A stretch of 64,000 nucleotides of DNA from Halalkalibacter oceani (GTDB lineage: Bacteria > Bacillota > Bacilli > Bacillales > Bacillaceae_D). Below the pieces are notes generated by a model that was given only the letters and a program-made list of their open reading frames with translations, was not told where the DNA came from and searched no databases. Numbering within the stretch: position 1 is the first letter of the stretch; every line of letters starts with the position of its first letter. The position numbers were made by a program, and so were the translations under genes. The stretch covers positions 1-64,000 of the forward strand of contig NZ_JAMBOS010000006.1 in assembly GCF_023715705.1 (NCBI RefSeq), written 5' to 3'. This document shows, one piece after another, positions 7,575 through 16,965 of the stretch.

Positions 7575-8972
7575 GTGAAGCATTTCGTAAGGCAGCTGCC
7601 TGCGATCCATGAGCTGCAAAAGCATCAGCGCTTCCAAGAGATAATGGACATCTATCAGCTGACGTCACCGCAGTTGACAACGATGCTGAAGCATGTCGTC
7701 GCTTCCGTGCGTCAGCGGATGCTTACTGGAGATATGAGCCTGGCAGCCGAGCGTATAAACGGCGAGCTGTTTCAACAGCTTGAGGCCTATGTCCGCAAAG
7801 AAGCGAGCGTGAAATTGCAGCATGTCATAAATGGAACGGGTACTGTACTACATACGAATTTAGGACGGGCGCGCCTAAGCGACCAGGCGCTGGAGAAAGT
7901 GATCGAAGCGGCTTCCTCATATACGAATCTTGAATATCAGCTGCAAAGTGGCAAGCGCGGTTCCCGTCATGATTTGATTGAAGCGGCATTGAGAGAGGTG
8001 ACCGGAGCGGAAGCGGCGATCGTCGTCAATAACAACGCGGCAGCTGTTTATTTCGTCCTCTCGGCATTGGCGAGAGGCAAGGAAGTTATCGTCTCGCGCG
8101 GGGAGCTGGTGGAAATCGGCGGTTCCTTCCGTGTCTCATCGATTATGGAGGAAAGCGGGGCAATTCTGCAGGAAGTCGGGACGACAAACAAAACGCATTA
8201 CGAGGATTATGAGCGGGCGATTACAAGCGAGACGGCACTCCTGATGAAGGTTCATACGAGCAACTTTAAAATGATCGGCTTTACCGACGCGGTGACGGCT
8301 AAAGAACTGAAGCCGCTCGCCGACGCCAATGATCTGCCGTTGTTTGAGGATCTTGGTAGCGGAGTTCTCTATGATTTTAAGCAAAAAGGAATCGGTTCCG
8401 AGCCGACCGTGCACGAGGCAATCGCCCAGGGAGCTGATCTCGTTTCCTTTAGCGGTGACAAGCTTTTAGGCGGACCGCAGGCCGGGATCATCGCCGGAAA
8501 AAAGAAATGGATTGACCGCTTAAAAAAACATCAGCTCGCCCGTGTGCTGCGCGTCGATAAAATGACATTGGCTGCGCTGGAAGCGACACTTGCTCATTAC
8601 CGTGATGAGGAGGAAGCGTTAACGGAAATCCCGACAGTTCGTGCCGTTCTGCTAACCCCGGAAGAGGTTTTGGAGCGGATCGAACGGTTTCAGATAGCGC
8701 TCGATCCGGCATGGAAGGCAGAGATCTGCGAGTCTTTTTCCCAGGTCGGGGGAGGGACGATGCCCGAAGTTCAGTTGCCGACGTACGTCCTGTTGCTGAC
8801 ACATCCCGTCTGGAGCGCCAATGAGCTTCAGCGTGAGCTGCGCAACGGCTCGCCGGCTGTCATCAGTCGGATTGTCAACGAACAGGTTGCTTTAGATTTT
8901 CGGACGATTGAAGAAAAAGAACAATCAGCTTTGCATCATCGCTTGCAGGAGTGCATAAAGGAGAGATTGTAA
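7575..8972 (+). CDS. selA: L-seryl-tRNA(Sec) selenium transferase
   Basis: PLP enzyme that converts seryl-tRNA(Sec) to selenocysteyl-tRNA(Sec) using selenophosphate from SelD. 465 residues, full length. The N-terminal tRNA-binding helices are followed by the fold-type I core with the PLP lysine at Lys296 in SFSGDKLLGGPQAG. Other conserved blocks are INGTGTVLHTNLGRA and MKVHTSNFKMIGF. The start is GTG at 7575 behind GAGGGGGAAGGG. Divergent from selD. The usual partner selB does not follow; a thioesterase gene starts two bases later. Confidence 0.95.
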   Translation: MKHFVRQLPAIHELQKHQRFQEIMDIYQLTSPQLTTMLKHVVASVRQRMLTGDMSLAAERINGELFQQLEAYVRKEASVKLQHVINGTGTVLHTNLGRARLSDQALEKVIEAASSYTNLEYQLQSGKRGSRHDLIEAALREVTGAEAAIVVNNNAAAVYFVLSALARGKEVIVSRGELVEIGGSFRVSSIMEESGAILQEVGTTNKTHYEDYERAITSETALLMKVHTSNFKMIGFTDAVTAKELKPLADANDLPLFEDLGSGVLYDFKQKGIGSEPTVHEAIAQGADLVSFSGDKLLGGPQAGIIAGKKKWIDRLKKHQLARVLRVDKMTLAALEATLAHYRDEEEALTEIPTVRAVLLTPEEVLERIERFQIALDPAWKAEICESFSQVGGGTMPEVQLPTYVLLLTHPVWSANELQRELRNGSPAVISRIVNEQVALDFRTIEEKEQSALHHRLQECIKERL

Positions 8973-8973
8973 A

Positions 8974-9483
8974 ATGAAGGAAAAGAAAGCAGCAGAGTCA
9001 CGCACGGTGTTAACCGACATCGTCTTACCGCCTGATACGAATTATCACGGCACGATTTTTGGCGGGAATGTGATGGCTTATATAGATAAGGTCGCGAGTA
9101 TTGCCGCAATGCGTCACGCGAGAAGCATGGTCGTCACCGCTTCAAGCGACAGCCTTGATTTTATTTCGCCGATTCAGACAGGGGAAGCAATCTGTCTGGA
9201 AGGCTATGTCAGTTATACGAGCCAGACGTCGATGGAGGTCTATGTTAAGGTGGAAGCAGAAAATTTATTGACCGGGGAACGCCGGCTGACGGCGACCTCC
9301 TATTTAACCTTCGTCGCCCTGGATGAAAACCGCAAGCCGACACCGGTACCGCCTGTCGTACCTGAAACAGAGGAAGAGAAATACCAATATGCCGGTGCCC
9401 AGGAGCGGCACGAGCAGAGGCAAAAGCGGAGACAGCAGCGCAAAGAGCGACAAAAGCTTGAAGCACTTATGAAGGATGAATAG
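8974..9483 (+). CDS. Acyl-CoA thioesterase, hotdog fold (YkhA-like)
   Basis: Hydrolyses acyl-CoA thioesters in the cytoplasm. Residues 8-125 carry the acyl-CoA hydrolase hotdog domain with NYHGTIFGGNVMAYIDKVA and SSDSLDFISPIQTGE. The C-terminal 40 residues are highly charged (RHEQRQKRRQQRKERQK), a tail also seen in Bacillus homologues. The ATG is one base after the selA stop, so it is probably co-transcribed with selA, with no clear functional link. Confidence 0.88.
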   Translation: MKEKKAAESRTVLTDIVLPPDTNYHGTIFGGNVMAYIDKVASIAAMRHARSMVVTASSDSLDFISPIQTGEAICLEGYVSYTSQTSMEVYVKVEAENLLTGERRLTATSYLTFVALDENRKPTPVPPVVPETEEEKYQYAGAQERHEQRQKRRQQRKERQKLEALMKDE

Positions 9484-9520
9484 AGACGGCATGTGAAAGC
9501 AGTCGAATGGGGGAGAGAAG

Positions 9521-10399
9521 ATGGAAAAAATTGTGCTTGCCGGAGGGACGGGCTTTGTCGGACGCTATTTCAAGAAACGATTTGAGCAGCTTGGCAGTAA
9601 AGTGGAAATCATCTCAAGGCAAAGCGCGCATATCAGCTGGGATGATCGCGCCAGAATCACCGAGGCGTTGGATGGTGCGGCGCTGTTCATCAATCTTGCC
9701 GGAAAATCAGTGAACTGCCGCTATCATGAGCGCAATAAGCGCGAGATTTTGCATTCACGGCTTGAGACGACGAGCATTCTCGGGGAAGCTCTCGCCGGTT
9801 GTCGGACACCGCCCGGGCTGTGGATCAATGCCAGTACGGCGACGATTTACCGCCATGCCGAGGATAAGCCGATGACCGAGGAAGCAGGTGAAATCGGCAC
9901 TGGATTTTCGGTCGAGGTCGCCAAAGCCTGGGAGGAGGCCTTCTTTTCTTTTTCACCTGCGGCAACAAGACAGGTCGCGCTGCGGATTGCGATTGTGTTA
10001 GGAAAAGAAGGAGGCGTGATGACGCCGTATCGGAATTTGGTGCGCTTCGGTCTCGGTGGGGTACAGGGGACAGGCAAACAGATGTTCAGCTGGATTCATA
10101 TCGAGGATCTGTTTCAGATCATCCTCTTTTTACAAGAAAGGCCGGAGCTGAGTGGCGTGTTTAACTGCGCTGCGCCGGTTCCTGTGACGAATCGCGAATT
10201 TATGCAACAGCTGCGGAATAGACATCATGCGCCGTTTGGCCTCCCGGCGCCAAAATGGCTGCTTGAGCTGGGAGCACGGATCATCAGAACGGAAACGGAG
10301 CTCGTCTTAAAAAGCCGCTGGGTCATTCCGGAGCGGCTTGAGCAGGAAGGCTTCTCGTTCAAGTTCAGGACAATGGATGAGGCGCTAACGGAACTGTAG
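9521..10399 (+). CDS. TIGR01777-family NAD-dependent epimerase-like protein (YfhF/YfcH type)
   Basis: 292-residue extended SDR-like protein. The N-terminal nucleotide-binding motif is GGTGFVGRYF (residues 8-17), followed by NLAGKSVNCRY, the family hallmark, and SWIHIEDL in the second half. Bacterial members are epimerases of unknown substrate. The C-terminal domain ends in PERLEQEGFSFKF as in DUF1731. Start ATG with GGGGGAGAG. Likely third gene of the selA transcript. Confidence 0.85.
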   Translation: MEKIVLAGGTGFVGRYFKKRFEQLGSKVEIISRQSAHISWDDRARITEALDGAALFINLAGKSVNCRYHERNKREILHSRLETTSILGEALAGCRTPPGLWINASTATIYRHAEDKPMTEEAGEIGTGFSVEVAKAWEEAFFSFSPAATRQVALRIAIVLGKEGGVMTPYRNLVRFGLGGVQGTGKQMFSWIHIEDLFQIILFLQERPELSGVFNCAAPVPVTNREFMQQLRNRHHAPFGLPAPKWLLELGARIIRTETELVLKSRWVIPERLEQEGFSFKFRTMDEALTEL

Positions 10400-10409
10400 G
10401 ATGCTTCAA

Positions 10410-10440
10410 GAGGCGGGACAAAACGAGCTGGTCCAGCCTC
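10410..10440. terminator. Imperfect terminator hairpin
   Basis: GAGGC..GGAC pairs with GGTCC..GCCTC between two converging genes. There is no long T run, so efficiency is unclear. Hairpins starting GGCTGGGACAAA recur in this window at gene ends. Confidence 0.45.
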
Positions 10441-10446
10441 TGCTTC

Positions 10447-10863
10447 CTATAAATTTTTCAGCTCGCCATTTAATGTTTTGGCGACATGACGAAAGTAAAG
10501 GTAGAAGGCGCTCCAAATCACGGCGTAGAAGACGAGAAACAGGGCGATAAAAAAGAGAATGCTATTTAGCTGAACGGGAATCCAGCCGATGCCGAAGGCG
10601 AGCACGAAGTAAAGGAGCGCGACTGTGCAAAAATGAAGCAGCGTCTGCTGGGAGAGCTTTAACGATTTGACTTCAAAATAGAGCGGGCTAACGGTGAAAA
10701 ACCAGCCGCAAAACAAGGTGCCAAGCGCGTTTTTAACAAATACCTCACCATCGAGCACAGGCTGCTGGCCAAGATAGACAAAGCAGATCGCCGCCAGGAC
10801 GGTCAGAAACGCCCCGAAAAAGATCCCCATTATACTTCTGAATAAAAAGGTTTTTACCATCAT
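10447..10863 (-). CDS. DUF3021 membrane protein
   Basis: 138 residues with four predicted transmembrane helices and short loops, matching DUF3021 proteins that are nearly always paired with a LytTR regulator, as here. The start ATG overlaps the stop of the LytTR gene (ATGA) behind AGGAGG. Such pairs are thought to act as membrane-linked one-component regulatory switches, but the signal is unknown. Confidence 0.8.
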   Translation of the reverse strand: MMVKTFLFRSIMGIFFGAFLTVLAAICFVYLGQQPVLDGEVFVKNALGTLFCGWFFTVSPLYFEVKSLKLSQQTLLHFCTVALLYFVLAFGIGWIPVQLNSILFFIALFLVFYAVIWSAFYLYFRHVAKTLNGELKNL

Positions 10864-11315
10864 GGTTTCCTCCTGTTCAATTTCAATGCTTCTTTAATGC
10901 CGTTGACGTAATGTCTGGAAACGTATTCGGTTTCGCCTGAATGAAAGTAGACGCGCAGCGTTCCGTGAAACGATGCTTCAAAGTGACTCAGCTCGTAAAG
11001 GTTGGCAATCACCGACTTTGATAAGCGAACAAACTTACCGGACGACAGCTGTTCCTCGAGCTCGTAGAGTTTTTCTTTTACTTTGAACGCTCCTTCGGCG
11101 GTAATCGCGTGTACGCTCTCATTTTGCACGCGGAACAGGTGGATGTTCTCCGGTTTTAGCAGATGCTGCATCTCACCCTGCTGCCCGACAATAAATGGCG
11201 TCTCACTGCGTTTAATATCATGCAGCAGATCAAGAATCGTTTGATCGGCTTCCTTGCATTGGATCGTGATCACCGTTTCCTGGTAGCTGTCGTTAATATC
11301 CAAATGGACTTTCAA
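10860..11315 (-). CDS. LytTR-domain DNA-binding regulator
   Basis: Transcription regulator with a LytTR DNA-binding domain at about residues 50-148 (FRVQNESVHAITAEGAFKVKEKL, FVRLSKSVIANL, YVSRHYVNGIKEAL). There is no receiver domain. I place the start at TTG 11315 (reads LKVHLDINDS), where LytTR/DUF3021-type regulators normally begin and where a GGGTGATGAG sequence precedes it. The longer open frame to 11585 runs through a terminator hairpin and lacks similarity. Overlaps DUF3021 by ATGA; autoregulation is typical of the family. Confidence 0.82.
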   Translation of the reverse strand: MKVHLDINDSYQETVITIQCKEADQTILDLLHDIKRSETPFIVGQQGEMQHLLKPENIHLFRVQNESVHAITAEGAFKVKEKLYELEEQLSSGKFVRLSKSVIANLYELSHFEASFHGTLRVYFHSGETEYVSRHYVNGIKEALKLNRRKP

Positions 11316-11482
11316 CTCATCACCCGCTTTCCGAAAAGAAATGAATGTCTGTTTGTTACTATCAGTGTAGTCATAAAATGCTGCGCTGTCTCCCCTTATC
11401 AAGTAAGTCGCAAATCGTGGCAGGTAAGTGGCGGTCAAGACGAAGTGAGCTGCATCAAAACGAGCGCCGGGGGACGTGAAAG

Positions 11483-11520
11483 AGGCCAGGTCAAAAGGTT
11501 TTTTACCTTTGACCCGGCCT
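11483..11520. terminator. Terminator hairpin between LytTR gene and sspP
   Basis: AGGCCAGGTCAAAAGGT pairs imperfectly with ACCTTTGACCCGGCCT around TTTTT. It lies just downstream of sspP on the minus strand and argues against extending the LytTR gene through it. Confidence 0.6.
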
Positions 11521-11600
11521 CTGAGCCAGTTATGTGCAAAGCCCGACTGCTGTCTCAGTCTTGCCGATGCTCGATGATCGTTCAATGCTCAAAAAGAGGA

Positions 11601-11744
11601 TCAGCCTTCGCCGTTTGTCTGGTTGACGTGATTGGCCTGTTTTACCTTTTTTGAGCCACTTAACGGTTCCGGCTGACCAGAATCCGCTCCTTTTGTCGCG
11701 TTGCGGCGCTGGTCCTTATATGTGTTTTTCTCCGTCATTGTCAT
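11601..11744 (-). CDS. sspP: Small acid-soluble spore protein P
   Basis: 47-residue minor SASP made in the forespore. The block [13 protein letters not shown] at residues 23-35 is the SspP signature, with NATKGADS before it. GGAGGG lies directly before the ATG at 11744; a second ATG at 11738 is also possible. In Bacillus subtilis sspO and sspP form an operon beside citB; here a plus-strand gene lies between them. Ends before the LytTR gene. Confidence 0.85.
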   Translation of the reverse strand: MTMTEKNTYKDQRRNATKGADSGQPEPLSGSKKVKQANHVNQTNGEG

Positions 11745-11850
11745 CCCTCCTTCTCCCTAGTAGTATGGCAGCCGGTTTGTTTCCTATCCGCATATCAGCG
11801 GGCTTTTTGTACATCCTAGTGGGGACAGCAAAGCAAAGGAGGAGAAGACA

Positions 11851-12099
11851 ATGCCTTATCATAAGGATAAGCAGCAGGCATTTCAAGCCGCTCAGCAGGC
11901 GGTGGAACAGGCAAAGGAAGCCTATTCGGCGATTGAACGCCACCAGCCCGATGAGGGAACGCGACTGAAGCAGGCCCGTCAGGAAATTGAAGAAGCCGAG
12001 CTCCAAATTGAGAAAGCGTTAACCGTTTCGACGGAGCACCAGCACGAGCAGCTCACGCAATTTCAACAAACAATTGACGAGCTTAAGCAACAGATTTAA
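11851..12099 (+). CDS. YtzC-like DUF2524 small protein
   Basis: 82 residues, almost entirely helical and charged: AFQAAQQAVEQAKEAYSAIE, then EIEEAELQIEKAL and FQQTIDELKQQ. This matches the short coiled-coil DUF2524/YtzC family of bacilli, function unknown. Good AAAGGAGGAG site. It is inserted between sspP and sspO, opposite in orientation, and is followed by a large hairpin. Confidence 0.7.
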   Translation: MPYHKDKQQAFQAAQQAVEQAKEAYSAIERHQPDEGTRLKQARQEIEEAELQIEKALTVSTEHQHEQLTQFQQTIDELKQQI

Positions 12100-12116
12100 A
12101 AAGAGTCTGGCAAGGC

Positions 12117-12192
12117 TGAGACAGTAGTCGAAGTTGGAATCGAGCTTAGACAAAAGGGGAGCTTCCCTTTTGTCTAAGTCTCGTCTACTGTC
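12117..12192. terminator. Large nested bidirectional terminator
   Basis: An outer stem GAGACAGTAG/CTACTGTC encloses an inner perfect 14-bp stem (12145-12178) made of CTTAGACAAAAGGG and its complement. It lies between converging ytzC-like and sspO genes and overlaps the sspO stop codon. Confidence 0.7.
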
Positions 12193-12346
12193 GTTTCTTC
12201 GTTTTCTTATTGTTCTGACGCTGCATTTCTGTTAAAGGCTCGTTGGCCAACTCGGTTTCGAACGCGCCATTGTAGCCGGTGTCCTTTCCTTGGGCCGGGG
12301 CATCATTCATTCCGCTCATCTGATGGTTTGCTTTTTTCTTCGCCAT
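12185..12346 (-). CDS. sspO: Small acid-soluble spore protein O
   Basis: 53-residue minor spore protein. The family pattern is [20 protein letters not shown] at the N-terminus and [15 protein letters not shown] at the C-terminus. The start ATG at 12346 follows GGAGGTGAAGGA. It is divergent from aconitase, the same neighbourhood as in B. subtilis, supporting the call. Expected to be forespore-specific. Confidence 0.88.
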   Translation of the reverse strand: MAKKKANHQMSGMNDAPAQGKDTGYNGAFETELANEPLTEMQRQNNKKTKKRQ

Positions 12347-12554
12347 ATTCCTTCACCTCCATGTATTACCTTCTGTTTTGCCGGTCAATCTTATACATCG
12401 AACCGTTTTTCACATGGATAAAGACGAAAACATACGAAATTTAGAAAAACTCATTTATTCTTTAGACAAGTTTTGCTATGCTAAAGAAGGACTGTTTGGG
12501 AAGCGAAAAATTACCTCTAGACTATAGTAGGCGGGGGGACTAGAGACATGATTT

Positions 12555-12583
12555 TAGACAATCCCGGCAGTTTACGTTATGAT
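12555..12583 (+). promoter_or_regulatory. Candidate sigma-A promoter of aconitase
   Basis: TAGACA at 12555-12560 and TATGAT at 12578-12583 are separated by exactly 17 bases, and lie 25 bases upstream of the aconitase start. The 200 bases upstream were examined for a CcpC-type dyad but none was certain. Confidence 0.65.
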
Positions 12584-12608
12584 AGTCATGTGAAGGAGGG
12601 GTATACAT

Positions 12609-15326
12609 ATGTCAAAAAGTAATGATGTATTCAACGCACGATCATCCTTTTCTTTGGATGGAAAAACAATCAACTATTACTCGCTTAAAGCCCTGGAGGA
12701 CGCGGGTTTAGGAAACGTTTCGAATCTACCATACTCAGTAAAAGTGTTATTGGAATCAGTATTGCGTCAATATGACGGCTATGTAATCAAAAAAGAACAT
12801 GTGGAAAATCTAGCCAAATGGGGCACGAGTGAATTGAAGGATATCGACGTTCCTTTCAAACCATCTCGTGTTATTTTGCAGGACTTCACCGGAGTGCCGG
12901 CTGTTGTTGATTTGGCTTCATTGCGCAAAGCGATGGCCGATATGGGTGGAAATCCGGATCAAATTAACCCGGAAATCCCGGTTGATTTAGTTATTGACCA
13001 CTCGGTTCAGGTCGATAAAGCCGGAACAGAAGATTCCCTCGTGTATAACATGAATTTGGAATTTCAACGGAACGAGGAGCGTTACCAATTTTTAAGCTGG
13101 GCAAAGAAAGCCTTTGATAATTATCGCGCAGTGCCGCCAGCAACAGGTATCGTTCACCAAGTAAACCTTGAATATATTGCCAATGTCGTTCATGCGATTG
13201 AGCAGGATGGCGAAACAGTGGCATTCCCTGATACATTAGTAGGTACTGACTCCCATACAACGATGATCAACGGTATCGGCGTTCTTGGCTGGGGTGTCGG
13301 AGGGATTGAAGCAGAAGCAGGCATGCTTGGTCAGCCTTCATACTTCCCTGTACCTGAAGTGATCGGGGTTAAGCTTGTTGGTGAGCTTCCAAGCGGTACG
13401 ACTGCAACGGATATCGCCTTAAAAGTAACGCAAGTGCTTAGAGAGAAGAAGGTTGTTGGCAAGTTCGTCGAATTCTTCGGTCCGGGTCTTGCTGAAATGC
13501 CTTTGGCCGACCGTGCGACGATCTCGAATATGGCACCTGAATACGGCGCGACTTGCGGTTTCTTCCCGGTTGATGTAGAAGCACTTAATTACATGCGCTT
13601 AACTGGTCGTTCAGAAGAGCAGATCAAGCTTGTTGAAGCATACTGCCGTGCAAATGGACTGTTCTATGTTGCCGGTGAAACAGCGGATCCAACGTACACG
13701 GATGTTGTTGAAGTGGATCTTAGCAAAATCGAAGCGAACCTTTCAGGTCCTAAGCGTCCGCAGGATCTTGTTCCGCTTACTGATATGCAAAAATCGTTCC
13801 GCAGTGCGGTTGTCGCTCCTCAAGGAACGCAGGGACTTGGACTTACAGAAGATGAGTTCAACAAGACAGTTACGGTTAACTTTAAAGATGGCCGTCACAC
13901 AACAATGAAGACCGGTTCAATTGCGATCGCCGCGATCACGAGCTGTACGAATACGTCTAACCCGTATGTCTTAGTTGGTGCGGGGCTAGTTGCGAAAAAA
14001 GCGGTAGAGCTTGGACTGAAAGTACCTGAATTTGTCAAAACTTCCCTAGCTCCTGGTTCAAAGGTTGTAACAGGTTATTTAACAGATTCCGGCTTGCTTC
14101 CGTATATGGAGAAGCTCGGCTTTAACATTGTCGGTTACGGCTGTACGACATGTATCGGTAACTCGGGACCTTTAGAGGAAGAAATTGAAAAAGCAATTGC
14201 CGAAAGCGATTTAACGGTAACGTCTGTGTTATCCGGGAACCGTAACTTTGAAGGACGGATTCATCCGCTTGTCAAGGCGAACTACCTTGCTTCTCCACCG
14301 CTTGTTGTCGCATACGCCCTTGCGGGAACAGTCGATATCGACTTGAGAAACGATTCGCTCGGCAAGGATAAGGATGGCAACGATGTTTATTTCGCTGATA
14401 TTTGGCCTACTGCTGACGAAGTGAAAGAAGTCGTGAATAAAACGGTTACTCCAGAATTGTTCCGTCGCGAATACGAGGAAGTCTTCAGCAGCAATCCTCG
14501 CTGGAATCAAATTGAAACAACAGATGATGCGCTTTATAAGTGGGATGAGGATTCAACGTACATCGCGAACCCGCCGTTCTTTGAAGGGCTTTCTCCAGAT
14601 CCGGAAGACATTAAGCCGCTAGCCGGACTCCGCGTAATCGGCAAATTTGGCGATTCTGTCACGACCGACCATATTTCACCGGCCGGAGCGATTGGCAAGG
14701 ATACTCCAGCAGGGAAGTATCTCATTTCTAAAGGGGTCGAGCCGAAAGACTTTAACTCCTACGGATCCCGCCGTGGAAATCATGAAGTCATGATGAGAGG
14801 GACATTTGCGAACATCCGGATTCGTAACCAGGTAGCTCCTGGCACAGAGGGCGGTTATACAACGTACTGGCCAACCGGAGAAGTAATGTCCATCTATGAT
14901 GCGGCTATGAAATATAAAGAAGATAATACTGGTCTTGCGATTCTTGCCGGTAAAGATTACGGGATGGGAAGCTCGCGTGACTGGGCAGCGAAAGGAACAA
15001 ACCTTCTCGGTATTAAAACCGTTATCGCTGAAAGTTATGAGCGGATCCACCGCAGTAACCTTGTATTAATGGGTGTACTTCCACTTCAATTCAAAGAAGG
15101 GGACAGCGCCGAAACGCTTGGTTTAACAGGCGAGGAAGCATTTGATGTTCAAATTACAAATGATGTTAAGCCGCGCGACATTGTGAAAGTTGTCGCTACT
15201 GCAGCGGATGGCACAAAAACAGAATTTGACGTCGTTGTCCGCTTCGATAGTGAAGTCGAAATGGATTACTACCGTCACGGTGGTATTCTGCAAATGGTAC
15301 TCCGCAATAAAATAGCAAACGTCTAA
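12609..15326 (+). CDS. acnA: Aconitate hydratase (aconitase A)
   Basis: TCA-cycle enzyme interconverting citrate and isocitrate through a [4Fe-4S] cluster; in bacilli it also binds RNA when iron is scarce. 905 residues, full length. Cluster ligands are Cys446 (TSCTNTSNP), Cys512 and Cys515 ([13 protein letters not shown]). The C-terminal swivel domain carries [16 protein letters not shown]. Start ATG with GAAGGAGGGG. Single gene with its own promoter and terminator. Neighbours are minor SASP genes as around citB in B. subtilis. Confidence 0.97.
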   Translation: MSKSNDVFNARSSFSLDGKTINYYSLKALEDAGLGNVSNLPYSVKVLLESVLRQYDGYVIKKEHVENLAKWGTSELKDIDVPFKPSRVILQDFTGVPAVVDLASLRKAMADMGGNPDQINPEIPVDLVIDHSVQVDKAGTEDSLVYNMNLEFQRNEERYQFLSWAKKAFDNYRAVPPATGIVHQVNLEYIANVVHAIEQDGETVAFPDTLVGTDSHTTMINGIGVLGWGVGGIEAEAGMLGQPSYFPVPEVIGVKLVGELPSGTTATDIALKVTQVLREKKVVGKFVEFFGPGLAEMPLADRATISNMAPEYGATCGFFPVDVEALNYMRLTGRSEEQIKLVEAYCRANGLFYVAGETADPTYTDVVEVDLSKIEANLSGPKRPQDLVPLTDMQKSFRSAVVAPQGTQGLGLTEDEFNKTVTVNFKDGRHTTMKTGSIAIAAITSCTNTSNPYVLVGAGLVAKKAVELGLKVPEFVKTSLAPGSKVVTGYLTDSGLLPYMEKLGFNIVGYGCTTCIGNSGPLEEEIEKAIAESDLTVTSVLSGNRNFEGRIHPLVKANYLASPPLVVAYALAGTVDIDLRNDSLGKDKDGNDVYFADIWPTADEVKEVVNKTVTPELFRREYEEVFSSNPRWNQIETTDDALYKWDEDSTYIANPPFFEGLSPDPEDIKPLAGLRVIGKFGDSVTTDHISPAGAIGKDTPAGKYLISKGVEPKDFNSYGSRRGNHEVMMRGTFANIRIRNQVAPGTEGGYTTYWPTGEVMSIYDAAMKYKEDNTGLAILAGKDYGMGSSRDWAAKGTNLLGIKTVIAESYERIHRSNLVLMGVLPLQFKEGDSAETLGLTGEEAFDVQITNDVKPRDIVKVVATAADGTKTEFDVVVRFDSEVEMDYYRHGGILQMVLRNKIANV

Positions 15327-15334
15327 TTGAAATG

Positions 15335-15376
15335 GGGCTGGGAAAAAGGTTGTGTTTACCTTTTTCCCAGCCCTTA
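15335..15376 (+). terminator. Aconitase terminator
   Basis: GGGCTGGGAAAAAGG pairs with CCTTTTTCCCAGCCC around TTGTGTTTA. It belongs to the GGCTGGG-type hairpins also seen at 10410 and 34554. Confidence 0.8.
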
Positions 15377-15575
15377 AGCTATGAGTGGAACCGCCACGAT
15401 CTCTTTTAAATCCATTGGTTAACTAGTGATGCCTCATCTTTTTTGATGAAAGAGAATAGTTTTAATAATTTCACATACCGTAATGGATAAAGATGGCTGG
15501 GTGAACAAAGCAATAAGCGGATACCCTAAAACCTGATTGAACAAAAACATCCTGTTAGAAGGAGGCTACAAGCGT

Positions 15576-15722
15576 ATGGGTAGACAGAAAAAAGGAAATG
15601 CCAATGCACAGCGCAATAACAATGCCAAAAAGCAAGGGAAACGGAACGAAGCAGAAACTGAATTTGCTTCCTACGCAGAGGTAGAAGCAGAGAAAATGAG
15701 TCGGGATCAAAAAAATAAGTAA
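15576..15722 (+). CDS. Small basic protein resembling gamma-type SASP
   Basis: 48 residues, rich in Lys, Asn and Gln. The segment ETEFASYAEVEAEKMSRDQ recalls the EFASETD repeats of gamma-type spore proteins, present once here. A spore location is therefore possible but not proven. AGAAGGAGG sits nine bases before the ATG at 15576. A longer frame to 15537 lacks a binding site. Confidence 0.55.
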   Translation: MGRQKKGNANAQRNNNAKKQGKRNEAETEFASYAEVEAEKMSRDQKNK

Positions 15723-15795
15723 AGCGTTCATTAGGGTGTTTTAACGGAAGAAATACGTCACTCCGTTTAAAACCATGTCCCTGGAGGTAGGCAGA

Positions 15796-16503
15796 ATGTT
15801 TGAATTTTGGCTGGGTTCAGAAACGTTACCGATTTATGGGTTTATGATTCGGGCCGTCATCGTCTATGGATATATCTTTTTAATTGTTAAGGTGCTCGGG
15901 CAGCGGTCAATGGGTTCAATTGACGCGCTTGACTTTATATTTGGCGTTGTCATCGGCGATATTCTCGGAGAGCCGTTAACGGATGGAGAACTCCCTTTAA
16001 GCGGTCCTGTCGCCGCGGCGGCATTGATTGCCGGTTTACATTTAACGCTTTCAATGATTGCTCTTCATACCCCGCGTTTTCGCCGGATCATTGAAGACGA
16101 ACCGATTATTTTAATGAAGCATGGAGTGATTCTCCACGATGAATTGCGCAAAGCGAAAATCACTCTTGAATCATTTTTAATGGACTTACGCTTGCGCAGC
16201 GCGAGTGATTTGTCGGAAATTGATTATGCGATTTTAGAAATGAACGGTACGATCAGTGTGATCAAAAAATCAAAATATGACGCGGCTACCCCGAATGACT
16301 TGCAGCAGAGTCCACTGTCGAAAGGATATTCAAGCGTCCTGATTGAGGATGGGCATATTATTGAAGCGAATGTGAAAAAAGTGGGAACCCTGGATTGGCT
16401 GAAGGGAATTATTCAACAGTACGGTTATTCAAACGCTGAAGAGATCTTTTTATTAACGTTCGATGAGGCCGGTAATGTCTTTATTAGTCCGAAAAAGAAA
16501 TAA
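15796..16503 (+). CDS. DUF421 membrane protein (YetF/YrbG/YdfS type)
   Basis: 235 residues. The N-terminal part has three transmembrane helices with the family motif KVLGQRSMGSIDALDFIFGVVIGDI. The cytoplasmic part holds two DUF421 domains (about 85-150 and 170-230), including RIIEDEPIILMKHGVI. B. subtilis members such as YetF-group proteins affect germination or spores. The start is ATG 15796, eight bases after CTGGAGG; an upstream in-frame ATG at 15775 has no binding site. Confidence 0.85.
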   Translation: MFEFWLGSETLPIYGFMIRAVIVYGYIFLIVKVLGQRSMGSIDALDFIFGVVIGDILGEPLTDGELPLSGPVAAAALIAGLHLTLSMIALHTPRFRRIIEDEPIILMKHGVILHDELRKAKITLESFLMDLRLRSASDLSEIDYAILEMNGTISVIKKSKYDAATPNDLQQSPLSKGYSSVLIEDGHIIEANVKKVGTLDWLKGIIQQYGYSNAEEIFLLTFDEAGNVFISPKKK

Positions 16504-16560
16504 CAGGTATAAAATCACTCCTTTTATTCCACAATAGAGGTAAAAGAAAAAGGAGTGTTT

Positions 16561-16707
16561 TTGTTGAGAAGAGTCAGAAAAGTGTCATTTGAGGAATTAG
16601 TCCAAGAAAACAAAGAACAGCTGATGAATGATCAGGATGCGCTGGACCGTTTAGAAGAGAAGTGGGAATTAAAGCGGGCGCTTCCGGCAGAACGTGTAGA
16701 GCTTTAG
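16561..16707 (+). CDS. FbpB-like small basic protein
   Basis: 48 residues starting with TTG at 16561 or 16564 after AAAGGAG. The pattern RKVSFEELVQENKEQLMND plus a helical DALDRLEEKWE tail matches the Fur-regulated basic protein family (FbpA/FbpB), small proteins of the iron-sparing response. No Fur box is visible just upstream, so iron control is not supported by sequence. Located downstream of DUF421 and before sspN. Confidence 0.6.
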   Translation: MLRRVRKVSFEELVQENKEQLMNDQDALDRLEEKWELKRALPAERVEL

Positions 16708-16761
16708 GAGCCTGCTGAATAATTCACCCCCCGTCGAGGAAAGATACAAAGGAGGGAGGGG

Positions 16762-16908
16762 ATTATCATCAAAAGTGCCAAATCAACTTCAGCTCAATTT
16801 CGGCCCGATCACCTTGGGACACAGCCGGTAGAAAGCCGTTCTAACAAAGGGAAACAAATGAATACAAAAAGCAATGAACAGCCGGATTATGTCCCGCCGA
16901 AAGGGTAG
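16762..16908 (+). CDS. sspN: Small acid-soluble spore protein N, probable ATT start
   Basis: 48 residues if started at ATT 16762. The SspN pattern is clear: QFRPDHLGTQPVES followed by NKGKQM and a C-terminal PPKG. No ATG, GTG or TTG lies in frame near the conserved N-terminus; the only in-frame ATG falls mid-protein. GGAGGGAGGGG (16751-16761) directly precedes three candidate codons ATT ATC ATC. sspN and tlp are adjacent in B. subtilis near citB; here tlp is 7.5 kb downstream. A terminator follows. Confidence 0.8.
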   Translation: MIIKSAKSTSAQFRPDHLGTQPVESRSNKGKQMNTKSNEQPDYVPPKG

Positions 16909-16917
16909 GGTTAAAAA

Positions 16918-16965
16918 ACCAGCATCTCAAAAACCGCACGGGCGGGTTTGAGATGCTTTTTCAAT
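16918..16965 (+). terminator. sspN terminator
   Basis: AGCATCTCAAAAACC pairs with GGTTTGAGATGCT and is followed by TTTTT. Confidence 0.85.

Noticed and set aside
11316-11585. N-terminal extension of the LytTR regulator
   Set aside because: It runs across a terminator-like hairpin, has no recognised family content and lacks a ribosome site.
16500-16560. Fur box for the FbpB-like gene
   Set aside because: No GATAAT dyad is seen here, so iron regulation is not claimed.
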